Source: Agromyces bauzanensis (GTDB taxonomy: Bacteria; Actinomycetota; Actinomycetes; Actinomycetales; Microbacteriaceae). Taken from it: DNA of 64,000 bases. Numbering within the stretch: position 1 is the first letter of the stretch; each line of letters opens with the position of its first letter. The stretch lies in the NCBI RefSeq assembly GCF_014645655.1, contig NZ_BMMD01000003.1, positions 1 to 64,000 of the forward strand, given 5' to 3'. The position numbers and the translations under genes were made by a program. Positions 17,901 through 25,028 of the stretch are shown here, in pieces. A model generated the notes under the pieces. The model ran no database searches and was not told the DNA's origin. It worked only from the letters and a program-made list of their open reading frames with translations.

Positions 17901-18307
17901 GATGCCTCGACACGCGCGAACACGTGACGTTCATGGCCAAGGAGGTCGACCGCGGCGGACGCGTCGTGAACGTGCACGACTCCAGCGCCGGTCTCTCGGG
18001 CGGCCAGCGCCAGAAGCTCGTCATCTTCTGCCTGGCGGCGGCGCTGCGCTACCAGCTCACCATCGACGAGGAGGCGTTGCCGACCTACGCCACCATCGTG
18101 CTCGACGAGGCGTTCGACAAGGCCGACAGCCGGTACACGCGCATGGCCATGGACGTGTTCACCGAGTTCGGGTTCCACATGATCCTCGCCACCCCCGAGA
18201 AGCTCCTCCAGACGATCGAGCCGTACGTCGGCGCGGTCACGTCGATCACCAACCCGTCGCGCAAGGACTCCCAGATCGCCAACCTCGTGTTCCACCGGGA
18301 GAACTGA
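14942..18307 (+). CDS. jetC: Wadjet SMC-like ATPase JetC
   Basis: A 1121-residue SMC/MukB-type ATPase. Walker A is at residues 65-73 (GASGSGKSS); the ABC signature LSGGQRQK begins at residue 1018; Walker B is at about 1051-1056 (TIVLDE), followed by AFDKADSRYTRMAMDVF. Between them lie long Ala/Arg/Glu-rich coiled coils interrupted near the middle by a globular hinge-like part (about 420-640, including LPFGGELIEVLPEFAGWTGA and RHWVLGADN). All ATPase motifs look intact. JetC dimers extrude DNA loops and recognise small circular DNA so that JetD can cleave it. ATGA overlap with jetB; jetD follows 3 nt after the stop codon. Confidence 0.94.
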   Translation: MTLLELPQWAEGPDETAESTDAAAGPVAVIHPGQWRLARIEVLNWGTFDGLHRIDVARLGHLVTGASGSGKSSLLDAVATVLTPDRWLRFNAAAQDASARGDDRTLVSYVRGAWSKEADETLDRAISTYLRRGATWSGILLRFENQRDVPVTLARLFHLKGTSVDRADLKDACVVDRGDLEITDFEEFVAHGIEARRIKAAWPDAVVTTSGSHGAFYARARRLLGIGSEHALHLLHKTQSAKNLGSLDHLFRTFMLDRPTTFERADNAVEQFGELNEAHRHVVDLRHQAEHLRGVAASISEYDREARTVTELERLTALIDVFQRRFALRLAEDARGELVAEHARADDAARRAEAERDAADEARREAERRELQLGGSDAHLLQARVEDAAAAAAATASRWAGFAEELASVGIDTPPTDATEFAELGDTARRALAEAGPASVHERPELTPYFEAKQELRRIDAELEALKQRKSNLPAPLLLARRELANALGLPESALPFGGELIEVLPEFAGWTGAIERVLHPIATALLVRDEHLPEVRRRVESRNLGARLVFEAVPPTADRPRPTRTPKPLLHRIRVSDGPFGDWLRWRLSSEFDVSCVDHPDEFDSVERGVTIGGQLKRSARRYVKDDRHAVDDRRHWVLGADNSAKVELLIAQRRDAERRHGAAEARLEHAQREANAAAARRGVFERVLRQAWPELDRAAADALLAERRRQLEAFTARSVELQDAVAAADAARSELRRRAGEAQSTGARLQIAAERLREVESQIAELTDLVAASALDDTDAADLEARYRSVQRKIDRANVGDVGRKVSNALHQEVSAASSRRARAQAAFTEGAVAFATRWPAAAADLTTSIDDRAGYRAVLDGIESRGLPEHEENFLRLLREKSRDLIGYLLADIRDAPKQIAERIVPVNASLGRSQFDVDRYLRIDAKTRRTPEVDAFIADLKAVVDGNWSDDDVSNAERRFAVLERIMRRLGSSEHADRLWRQRCLDTREHVTFMAKEVDRGGRVVNVHDSSAGLSGGQRQKLVIFCLAAALRYQLTIDEEALPTYATIVLDEAFDKADSRYTRMAMDVFTEFGFHMILATPEKLLQTIEPYVGAVTSITNPSRKDSQIANLVFHREN

Positions 18308-18310
18308 TCG

Positions 18311-19489
18311 ATGGCGGCTTCCGCCGGACCGGTGCTCGTCGCCGAAGCCCGCGCTCGTGCGGCGCGTCGCGTCGAGCGCGATCAGCGCGGCTGGGCGGCG
18401 ATCGGCGACGACGGCGCGACGCTCGACATCGCGCTGCACCCGCCGACCGAACGAGACGCCCTCGCCGATCAGGCCGCAGCCATCGCGTGGGTCGAGACCT
18501 GGCGCGACGTGCACGACGCGGCGTTCGACGGCATCACGATCACGTGGGCTGAGCGCGCCTGGGCGAGCCTCGGCCGGCAGCGCGTTCCCGTGCGCTGCAC
18601 GGTCGTGGGCGCCGACGCGATCGCCGCGTTCGCGGGCCCGCGCGTCGCCCGCGAGTGGCGCCGCCTCCGCGACCGAGCGTCGCTCATCGTCGAACGATTC
18701 GCACCATCGCCGCCGCTCAGCCTCGCCCTCCGCGCCCACGGCGGCACGCTGCAACGCCTCGATGAGACGGACTTCGACATCCTGATCGGCGTGCTCGAGT
18801 GGCTCGTGCAACACCCGGCATCCGGCTACCGCGTGCGGCAGCTGCCCATCGAGGGTGTGCACTCCAAATGGCTGGGCGCCCATCGGAGCCTCATCGAATC
18901 GCTGCACGCGGCGATCACCGGCCGCGGATCGCTCGGCCTGTTGCCGCCGCCGGGGCTCATGCGCATGCGCGTGCTCGACCCGACGCTCCGGCCCGGAGGC
19001 CTGTGCGACATCACCGCGCCGATCGAGGAGCTCGCGCGGCTCCCCCTGCGGCCGCGTATCGTCTACGTCTTCGAGAACCTCGAATCCGTGGTGGCCATGC
19101 CCGAGATCGTCGGCGCCGTGGTGGTGCACGGCAGCGGGTACGCGGTGGGGCGGCTTCGCGAGATCCCGTGGCTACGCACCGCCGCGGTCGTCTACTGGGG
19201 CGACCTCGATGCCGACGGCTTCGCCATCCTCAACGCGCTGCGATCCCACGTCGACGGAGTCGTCAGCGTGCTCATGGACGAGGCGACCCTGCTCGCGTAT
19301 CGGCGCCTCTGGGTCGCGGACCCGGGGAGCGCCGCGGGAATCTCGGCGACGCGCGAGCTCCCGCATCTCACGGCGAGCGAACGAGCGGCGCTCACGCGTA
19401 TCGCCGCCGAGGGCGGCGTGCGGCTCGAACAGGAGCGCATCCCATGGCCGGCCGCGCTGGTGGCGCTGCTCGCGACTGTTCCAGCCTGA
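18311..19489 (+). CDS. jetD: Wadjet Toprim nuclease JetD (DUF3322/DUF2220)
   Basis: A 392-residue protein. The N-terminal half (ITWAERAWASLGRQRVPVRC, VREWRRLRDRA-like helices) is DUF3322. The C-terminal half is a Toprim domain related to topoisomerase VI A and carries its metal residues: E255 in YVFENLESV, and D298/D300 in YWGDLDADGF. A nicking/cleaving role on plasmid DNA is established for JetD homologues. Nothing suggests inactivation. A DUF4442 gene follows after 51 nt with its own apparent -10, so the Wadjet operon probably ends here. Confidence 0.93.
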   Translation: MAASAGPVLVAEARARAARRVERDQRGWAAIGDDGATLDIALHPPTERDALADQAAAIAWVETWRDVHDAAFDGITITWAERAWASLGRQRVPVRCTVVGADAIAAFAGPRVAREWRRLRDRASLIVERFAPSPPLSLALRAHGGTLQRLDETDFDILIGVLEWLVQHPASGYRVRQLPIEGVHSKWLGAHRSLIESLHAAITGRGSLGLLPPPGLMRMRVLDPTLRPGGLCDITAPIEELARLPLRPRIVYVFENLESVVAMPEIVGAVVVHGSGYAVGRLREIPWLRTAAVVYWGDLDADGFAILNALRSHVDGVVSVLMDEATLLAYRRLWVADPGSAAGISATRELPHLTASERAALTRIAAEGGVRLEQERIPWPAALVALLATVPA

Positions 19490-19540
19490 TCAGCACAACG
19501 GACTCGCCTTCCGGCGAGGCATCCGGCCACAATCGAACAC

Positions 19541-20026
19541 ATGCGCATGACACCCCGCCGACTCGCGATCGGCATGAGCCTGTGGATCCCGAACCTGTTC
19601 AGCGGCATCCGAGTCAAGGAGTTCTCCGACGACTGGACGCGCGCGACCGTCGAGCTTCACGTCAACGTCTTCACCCGCAACTACGTGAAGACCGCGTTCG
19701 GCGGATCGATGTCGGCCATGACCGACCCCTACTTCTTCATGCTCGTGAGGCACCAGTTGGGGCGCGACCACGTGGTGTGGGACACCCGCGGCGAGATCGA
19801 GTTCCTCAAGCCCGGCCGCGGCATCCTCACGGCCCACTTCGAGGTGCCGTCTGCGAAGGTCGCCGAACTGCGCGAGCGCGCCCGCGGCGGCGCGAAGGTG
19901 CTCGAGTGGTTCGAGACCGAGATCACCGACCGCCGCGGCGACGTCGTCGCGCGGGTTCGGCGCGAAGTGTACGTGCGCGAGAAGAAGCACGTCACCGAGG
20001 CTGGGTCGACACGCGCGACGAGCTGA
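19541..20026 (+). CDS. DUF4442 hotdog-fold protein
   Basis: A 161-residue protein from ATG 19541, with CACAAT ending 7 nt upstream. It matches DUF4442, a hotdog-fold family related to acyl-CoA thioesterases: FSGIRVKEFSDDWTRATVEL, then NYVKTAFGGSMSAMTDPYFF in the helix that usually lines the active site, and WDTRGEIEFLKPGRGILTAHF. Substrate unknown. It follows the Wadjet operon but is a housekeeping-type gene and is probably unrelated to defence. Confidence 0.8.
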   Translation: MRMTPRRLAIGMSLWIPNLFSGIRVKEFSDDWTRATVELHVNVFTRNYVKTAFGGSMSAMTDPYFFMLVRHQLGRDHVVWDTRGEIEFLKPGRGILTAHFEVPSAKVAELRERARGGAKVLEWFETEITDRRGDVVARVRREVYVREKKHVTEAGSTRATS

Positions 20027-20086
20027 GCGGATGCCGCGTCGCCGCGAATCGACGCAGGTCGCGCCCTGTCGAGGCGGGCCGCGCCG

Positions 20087-20330
20087 TCACCAGATGGTGC
20101 CGGCTCCCAGGAAGATCGAGAAGAACGCCAGGCCACCGAGCACGAGGCCGACGACCGACATGGCGAGCCCGCGCGCTCGTGCTCGGTGTCTGGGGCTTCC
20201 TGACCACGTGGATCCCGCTGTTCATCGGGCTGGTCGTCGGCGGGATCCCCGGCATCCTCGCCATCGTGTTCGGCATCCTCGGCATCGTCCGGGCGAATGC
20301 GACCGGCGGCCGGCGGGCACGGCGGGGTGG
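20087..20330. pseudogene. DUF4190-like membrane protein gene broken by an inversion
   Basis: Two pieces of what looks like one small membrane protein lie head to head. The minus strand (20161 to TGA at 20087-20089) encodes MSVVGLVLGGLAFFSIFLGA then GTIW and a stop, a typical DUF4190-type C-terminus. The plus strand from about 20167 encodes ALVLGVWGFLTTWIPLFIGL followed by VVGGIPGILAIVFGILGIVR, the typical preceding part. In an intact gene both would be on one strand in the order plus-piece then minus-piece, so a local inversion with a break near 20162-20170 is the simplest reading. No start codon or N-terminal part is found. Confidence 0.65.
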
Positions 20331-20576
20331 TAGAGGGGTTCGACCGATAGGTCATGGAAGCCTCTCGGGGAGAGCGGTGCGCGAGGGATGGCGAGGGATG
20401 GCAGCGGCGGCACGTGACGGGAGGAGAAGCCAGGACGCGCACAGGCTATCGCTGTGGATGCCGCGGCCGCAGGTCCATCCGCTCGGCCACCACTGCCGCC
20501 GAACACGCGTTCGAGCTGGCCTGCTTCATGATCGCCGCCCGCACCGGTAGCGTTCTTGATCGCGGGAGGAGCAACG
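20331..20576. other. Intergenic region
   Basis: Holds a short tandem repeat (GCGAGGGATG twice at about 20382-20402) and no recognisable gene. A GGGAGGAG ribosome site at its end serves the small gene at 20577. Confidence 0.35.
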
Positions 20577-20855
20577 ATGTGGACCGATGAAGACGGCGAG
20601 CTGCACGAGGGGCCTGTCGCCTGGCGCGAGACCGTCGTCGCCGATCACGTGCAGGCGATGTTCGAGCGGCTCGCGAAGGACTCCCGCGACCGGTACTCCG
20701 ACTGGATGGACGAAGAACTGACGGTGCTCGCCTACGCGCGCGAGCTCGTCGCCGGCGGACTCTTCGAGGAGGCCGCGTACCGCCATCGCGCGGCACCGTC
20801 GGTCGAGCTGCAGCGCGTGTCGTGGGCGTCGACTCGACCGACGCCCACGAGATGA
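20577..20855 (+). CDS. Small hypothetical protein
   Basis: A 92-residue acidic protein from ATG 20577, supported by a strong GGGAGGAG 5-6 nt upstream. Sequence: MWTDEDGELHEGPVAWRET then VVADHVQAMFERLAKDSRD and ELTVLAYARELVAGGLFEEA, suggesting two or three amphipathic helices and no membrane segment. I do not recognise a family. The C-terminal 20 residues look non-conserved in composition. Real coding is supported by the ribosome site and residue content. Confidence 0.5.
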   Translation: MWTDEDGELHEGPVAWRETVVADHVQAMFERLAKDSRDRYSDWMDEELTVLAYARELVAGGLFEEAAYRHRAAPSVELQRVSWASTRPTPTR

Positions 20856-21110
20856 CGATCACGAGGTCGCCGGCGGCGGCCAGTCGTGCATCGTGCGGTG
20901 GAAGTTGACCATCCTTCGATCGTCGCGGATCCGGTCGCTGCGATCGCGGTCACGCCGTAACACACTGGCGATCAGGGTGACGCACCGGCGGTGGGGCGCG
21001 TCCCGCGCGACATCCATCGCCCTTGTGGGATGACACAACCGACGCCGCGGGAGGGCGGATCACGTCGTGGAACCCGCACAGTTCCCCGCTGTCCGGGAGG
21101 TGCCCGGAGT

Positions 21111-21116
21111 TACGCT
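21111..21116 (+). promoter_or_regulatory. -10 box (TACGCT) of a probable leaderless promoter
   Basis: TACGCT ends 6 nt before the acyl-CoA dehydrogenase ATG at 21123, so transcription should start at or next to the start codon; there is no ribosome site. Confidence 0.6.
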
Positions 21117-21122
21117 ACGGAC

Positions 21123-22919
21123 ATGAGCGAATTCCGTCCGCCTGTTGCTGACCTCACCTACGCGCTGAAGCACGTCGTGGGCTACGACGATGTCGCCCAG
21201 CTTCCGGGCTTCGAGCATGCCGACTTCGACACGGTCGCCGAGATCCTCGACGAGGTCGGCACGTTCATGGCCGAACTGGTGGCGCCGACGAACCGCGCCG
21301 GCGACCTCGAGGGTGCGCGCCTCAACCCCGATGGAACCGTGACCACGCCCACGGGCTTCAAGGAGGCGTACGCCGCCTACGTCGACGCGGGCTGGGGCTC
21401 GGTTCCGCTGCCCGAAGAATACGGCGGCGGCGGGTTCCCGCGCTCGATCGGCCTCGCCATCCAGGAGCTCACCACGACCGCCAACATGGCGTTCGCGCTC
21501 GCTCCCCTGCTCACGCAGGGCGCGATCGAGGCGCTCCTCAACTACGGCAGCGACGAGCAGAAGCAGGCCTGGCTGCCGAAGATGGTGACCGGCGAGTGGG
21601 CCGGCACGATGAACCTCACCGAGCCGCACGCCGGCTCCGACGTGGGCGCGCTCACCACGAAGGCCGTGAAGCGCGCCGACGGCACCTACGGCATCACCGG
21701 CCAGAAGATCTTCATCACCTTCGGCGACCACGACCTGAGCGAGCAGATCGTGCACCTCGTGCTCGCCCGCACCCCCGATGCGCCGGCCGGCACGAAGGGC
21801 ATCTCGTGCTTCATCGTGCCGAAGTACCTCGTGAACGAGGACGGCTCGCTCGGCGAGCGCAACGGCGTGCACACCGTCGGCGTCGAGCACAAGATGGGCA
21901 TCCACGGGTCGCCCACGTGCGTGCTGTCGTACGAGGACGCCACCGGATACCTCATCGGCGACGAGAACATCGGCATGCGCATCATGTTCGTCATGATGAA
22001 CAGCGCCCGGCTCTCGGTCGGGATGCAGGGCCTCGCAGTTTCCGAGCGTGCCTACCAGCAGTCGCTCGACTACGCGCGCGAGCGCATCCAGGGCCGCACG
22101 ATCGGCGCGACCGAGGACTCGCCCATCATCGACTTCCCCGACGTGCGGCGCATGCTCATGACGCAGAAGTCGTACATCGCCGCGCTGCGCCGCATGATGC
22201 TGCTGAACGCGGCGCATGTCGACCGCTCGACTCATCACCCGGATGCCGCGACCCGCGCGCGCGCGGACGAGATCGTCGGCCTGCTCACTCCCATCTGCAA
22301 GGCCTTCGGCACCGACCTCGGCAACGAGCTCACGTCGCTCGCGCTGCAGATCCACGGCGGCATGGGCTTCATCGAGGAGACCGGTGCGGCGCAGCACTAC
22401 CGCGACGTGCGCATCGCCGCAATCTACGAGGGCACCAACGGCATTCAGGCCGCCGACCTCGTGGGCCGCAAGCTGCCGGTGCGCGACGGGGCGTCGGCCC
22501 TCGAGTTCATCGCGTCGATGCGGGAACTCGACGGCGAGCTGGCTGCCGCCGGCGAGGAGTTCGCGTCGATCCGGGCGCAGCTGAGGGCGCAGCTCGACAC
22601 GCTCGAGCAGACCACGGCATGGATGCTCCGCACGGGCGCTTCCGACCCGAACGCGGTGCTCGCGGGGTCGTCCCCGTACCTGCGCATCTGGGGCCTCGTG
22701 GTCGGCGGCTGGCTGATGGCGAAGTCGGCGCTCGCCGCGCGCGGACTCGAGGACGACGGCATCGCTGAGGCGCAGCTGCCGCTGGCCCGGTTCTACGCCG
22801 AGCAGCTGCTGCCGCAGGCCGCCGGACTGATCGGTGCCGCGACGGCCGGATCGCGAGACCTGTTCGCGCTCGACGCCGACGCGCTCGCCGACGCCGCGCG
22901 CCGCGAGGCCCGCGTCTGA
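21123..22919 (+). CDS. fadE: Acyl-CoA dehydrogenase with C-terminal extension
   Basis: A 598-residue flavoenzyme. Domain order: N-terminal helical domain (DEVGTFMAELVAPTNRAGDL, LPEEYGGGGFPRSIG), middle beta domain (MNLTEPHAGSDVGALTTKAV, ITGQKIFITFGDHD), C-terminal helical domain with IHGGMGFIEE and the catalytic Glu in YEGTNGIQA, then an extra helical region of about 150 residues. The size and extension fit the 600-residue subgroup that acts on fatty acyl-CoAs or similar substrates, introducing a trans double bond with FAD. Chain-length specificity cannot be read. A strong hairpin follows the stop. Confidence 0.92.
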   Translation: MSEFRPPVADLTYALKHVVGYDDVAQLPGFEHADFDTVAEILDEVGTFMAELVAPTNRAGDLEGARLNPDGTVTTPTGFKEAYAAYVDAGWGSVPLPEEYGGGGFPRSIGLAIQELTTTANMAFALAPLLTQGAIEALLNYGSDEQKQAWLPKMVTGEWAGTMNLTEPHAGSDVGALTTKAVKRADGTYGITGQKIFITFGDHDLSEQIVHLVLARTPDAPAGTKGISCFIVPKYLVNEDGSLGERNGVHTVGVEHKMGIHGSPTCVLSYEDATGYLIGDENIGMRIMFVMMNSARLSVGMQGLAVSERAYQQSLDYARERIQGRTIGATEDSPIIDFPDVRRMLMTQKSYIAALRRMMLLNAAHVDRSTHHPDAATRARADEIVGLLTPICKAFGTDLGNELTSLALQIHGGMGFIEETGAAQHYRDVRIAAIYEGTNGIQAADLVGRKLPVRDGASALEFIASMRELDGELAAAGEEFASIRAQLRAQLDTLEQTTAWMLRTGASDPNAVLAGSSPYLRIWGLVVGGWLMAKSALAARGLEDDGIAEAQLPLARFYAEQLLPQAAGLIGAATAGSRDLFALDADALADAARREARV

Positions 22920-22941
22920 CGCCCGACCGCCCACTGTTTCC

Positions 22942-22987
22942 GTTCCCGCGCGAGGTGCCCGTTCCACCGGGCGCCTCGCGCGGGAAC
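22942..22987. terminator. 20-bp palindrome, terminator and copy 1 of a dispersed palindrome
   Basis: A 20-nt arm (22942-22961) pairs with 22968-22987 with a single G-T wobble around a 6-nt loop. It lies 23 nt after the acyl-CoA dehydrogenase stop. The outer arm (TTTCCGTTCCCGCG) is shared with a second palindrome at 24895-24958. Confidence 0.7.
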
Positions 22988-23020
22988 GGCGACAACGAAT
23001 GAAGTGGCCCCGACACTCGT

Positions 23021-23122
23021 TCAGCGAACCACGTCGTAGACCTGCTTCATGACGCCATTCGAGTACGTCTCGTGCTCGACGAGCTGAAGCCTGCCGGCCT
23101 CGCGCCCATTGAAGATCGACAT
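23021..23122 (-). pseudogene. C-terminal remnant of a dihydrofolate-reductase-family protein
   Basis: A 33-codon frame ending at TGA 23021-23023 reads LQLVEHETYSNGVMKQVYDV then VR. This resembles the end of actinobacterial RibD_C/DHFR-family proteins (L-x-L-V-x(6)-G-V-x-x-x-Y). There is no body of the gene upstream; only non-coding sequence to 23250. Tentative. Confidence 0.4.
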
Positions 23123-23251
23123 CGGTCGGGGAGATTCCTCGGGAGATTCCGCCCGCGGCCGACGCATCGGCGCACGGATGCCGCAATCGCCGGGTGAACC
23201 GTCCGGTGCAGCGGGCAGCCCGTGTCAGTCCCGCTTCGGCGGGCCTGTCGA

Positions 23252-24175
23252 CTACCGGCGCTGCCCGATCGGCGCCTCATCGGGCGTCGGCGGCGCGATC
23301 GCCTCGACCGGCTCCCGCGACCTCCGTCGGGTGACGAGGTAGGAGCCCAGGAGCACCAGCACGAACCCGACGACGGTCCACACGGTGAGCCGCTCGCCGA
23401 GCACCACGACACCGGCGACCACGGCGACGGCGGGATTGACATAGGTGATCGTCGTCGCCTTCACGGGGCCGATCTCGCCGATGAGGCCCACCATGAACAG
23501 GAACGCGAGCGCGCTGCAGACCACTCCGAGCACGATGATCGACCAGATGACCGCCGCCGACGGCCACGCGGCGGGCCAGGCGCCGGTCAGCAGCACGAAT
23601 GGCACGTAGATGACGGCGGTGGCCGCCAGCGACACGGCGACCACGCCGACACCCGGCAGGTCGGACATCCAGCGCGAGAGGATCGCCGGACCCAGCGCGT
23701 ACCCGACGACCACGATCGCGACCTCGCCGACCGCCACGAGATCGGACCCCGCGACATCCAGGCCCACGAGCGCGGCGACGCCGAGCATGCCGGCGGCGAT
23801 GCCGAGCCAGTTCACGCCCGTGAGCCGTTCGGGCCGACCCATCGCGAACGCGATGGCGACACCCGCAAGCGGCACGGTGGCCAGCAGCAGCCCCGCGGTC
23901 GAGCTGGGCAGGCGCTACTCCGCCGAGCTCAGGAAGTACCACGGGATGACGATCTCGACGATCGTGTAGGCGAGCATCGGCCGCCACCGGCGCACGACCT
24001 GCACCACCTCGCGCCGGAAGAACGCGAGGGGCAACAGCAGGATCGCCGCGAGTGCCGAGCGGCCGAGCACCACCATGGCGGGCTCCAGCTCGCTCACAGC
24101 GACTTTGATGAACAGATATGGGATGCCCCATGCGATGCCCAGTGCGATGAAGAGGAACAGTCCACGACGAGTCAC
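23252..24175 (-). pseudogene. EamA/DMT-family transporter interrupted by an in-frame TAG
   Basis: From GTG 24175 the frame encodes the first helices of a 10-TM drug/metabolite transporter (LFLFIALGIAWGIPYLFIKV, VVLGRSALAAILLLPLAFF, YTIVEIVIPWYFLSSAE) and hits TAG at 23915-23917, codon 87. The same frame then runs on as RLPSSTAGLLLATVPLAGVA and covers the remaining helices to a normal end near codon 307 (VTYVNP-like YVNPAVAVVAGVVVLGERLT, characteristic of EamA repeat 2). In this family the interrupted position is usually Gln (SSAEQ), so CAG to TAG is likely. No other lesion is visible, so the mutation is probably recent, or a sequencing error. Confidence 0.85.
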
Positions 24176-24450
24176 CGACCCATTCTCGCGGGACCGGCCG
24201 ACATCGGCACGGCACGGACCTGCCGACGCCCGGCGATTTCCTGCCGAAGGCGGACGCCGGCCCGCGTCATCCACCGGCTCGCGACATCCACCGCCTCGAG
24301 GGCGTCGAGGGTCGCCACGTCGGTCCAGTCGCCCGCGTGGATCACGACGTCGGCCTCGTCGACGGCGCGCCACACCGCATCGAGGAGCCGCATCGCCCGC
24401 GCGGGGATGTGCGTGTCGGAGATGAGGAGAAGACGCGTGCCCGTGGTCCA
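24172..24450 (-). pseudogene. N-terminal fragment of a YfcE-type metallophosphoesterase
   Basis: The minus strand encodes RLLLISDTHIPARAMRLLDA followed by VWRAVDEADVVIHAGDW, the metal-binding D-x-H and G-D motifs of calcineurin-like phosphodiesterases. After ATLDALEA the homology stops and about 35 unrelated residues run to a stop at 24172-24174. The downstream HGNND and later His motifs are missing, so catalysis is impossible. No in-frame ATG/GTG is near the expected start, and the region overlaps the divergent gene at 24475 closely. The stop overlaps the GTG of the EamA gene (GTGA). Confidence 0.65.
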
Positions 24451-24474
24451 TCGATGCTCCGGCAGAATCGGGGC

Positions 24475-24864
24475 ATGATTCCGTTCGAGCACACCCGCGG
24501 CCTCGGCTGGGCGCGGTTCTTCGCGTGGACGTCGGTGGGCCTCGGCCTCACCGCTCTCGTCGTGTCGGTGACCGTGCCGCTCGCCCTGCAGCTGGGCCGC
24601 GTCGTGTGGGTCGTGCTCTTCGCGACGTTCGCCATCTGGGCGGCGTTCATGGCGGTGCCGCGCTATCGCGAGGCTCGCCGCCGGGGGTCGTGGCTGGTCG
24701 TCGTCGGTGCGGCGCTCGGCATCGCCACGTTCGGGCTCATGGTGTATGCGGCGGTCGCGTTCATCCTCGCGGGATACTACGACACGGTCATCCCGATGCT
24801 GCCGAACTGGGCCGCGGGCGGCGGCCCGGGCCCGGCCCCCGCCGTGGGCGTATTCGCCCGCTGA
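24475..24864 (+). CDS. Small integral membrane protein
   Basis: A 129-residue protein from ATG 24475, with CAGAAT ending 6 nt upstream (leaderless promoter). It has three or four membrane helices: FFAWTSVGLGLTALVVSVTV, VVWVVLFATFAIWAAFMAV, and a long hydrophobic stretch LVVVGAALGIATFGLMVYAA continuing to a YYDTV turn. The tail is Gly/Pro-rich. No family was recognised. It is divergent from the decayed metallophosphoesterase fragment. Confidence 0.6.
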   Translation: MIPFEHTRGLGWARFFAWTSVGLGLTALVVSVTVPLALQLGRVVWVVLFATFAIWAAFMAVPRYREARRRGSWLVVVGAALGIATFGLMVYAAVAFILAGYYDTVIPMLPNWAAGGGPGPAPAVGVFAR

Positions 24865-24894
24865 GCGGCATCCGCTCCCCGCTTTCTCCTCCCG

Positions 24895-24958
24895 CATGTT
24901 TCCATTCCCACGGAATGTCGCCGCTACAGCGGGCACGCTGCGCGGGAACGGGAACATG
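24895..24958. repeat. Palindromic element, copy 2, possible terminator
   Basis: CATGTT...AACATG arms extend to about 18 bp with three G-T wobbles. The outer sequence (TGTTTCCATTCCCACG / CGCGGGAACGGGAACA) is clearly related to the palindrome at 22942-22987. It follows the small membrane protein gene by 30 nt. Confidence 0.6.
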
Positions 24959-25028
24959 AGAGGCAGATGACGCGACGGGGTTCGCGAAGGCCGACGCGCG
25001 GGGTAGCATCCGTCACGGGGAGACGCTC

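Noticed and set aside
20868-20965. Short minus-strand frame ending MVNFHRTMHDWPPPATS
   Set aside because: Reads like a protein tail but is under 40 codons, has no ribosome site or family match, and lies in a gap below 300 nt; not enough support for a feature.
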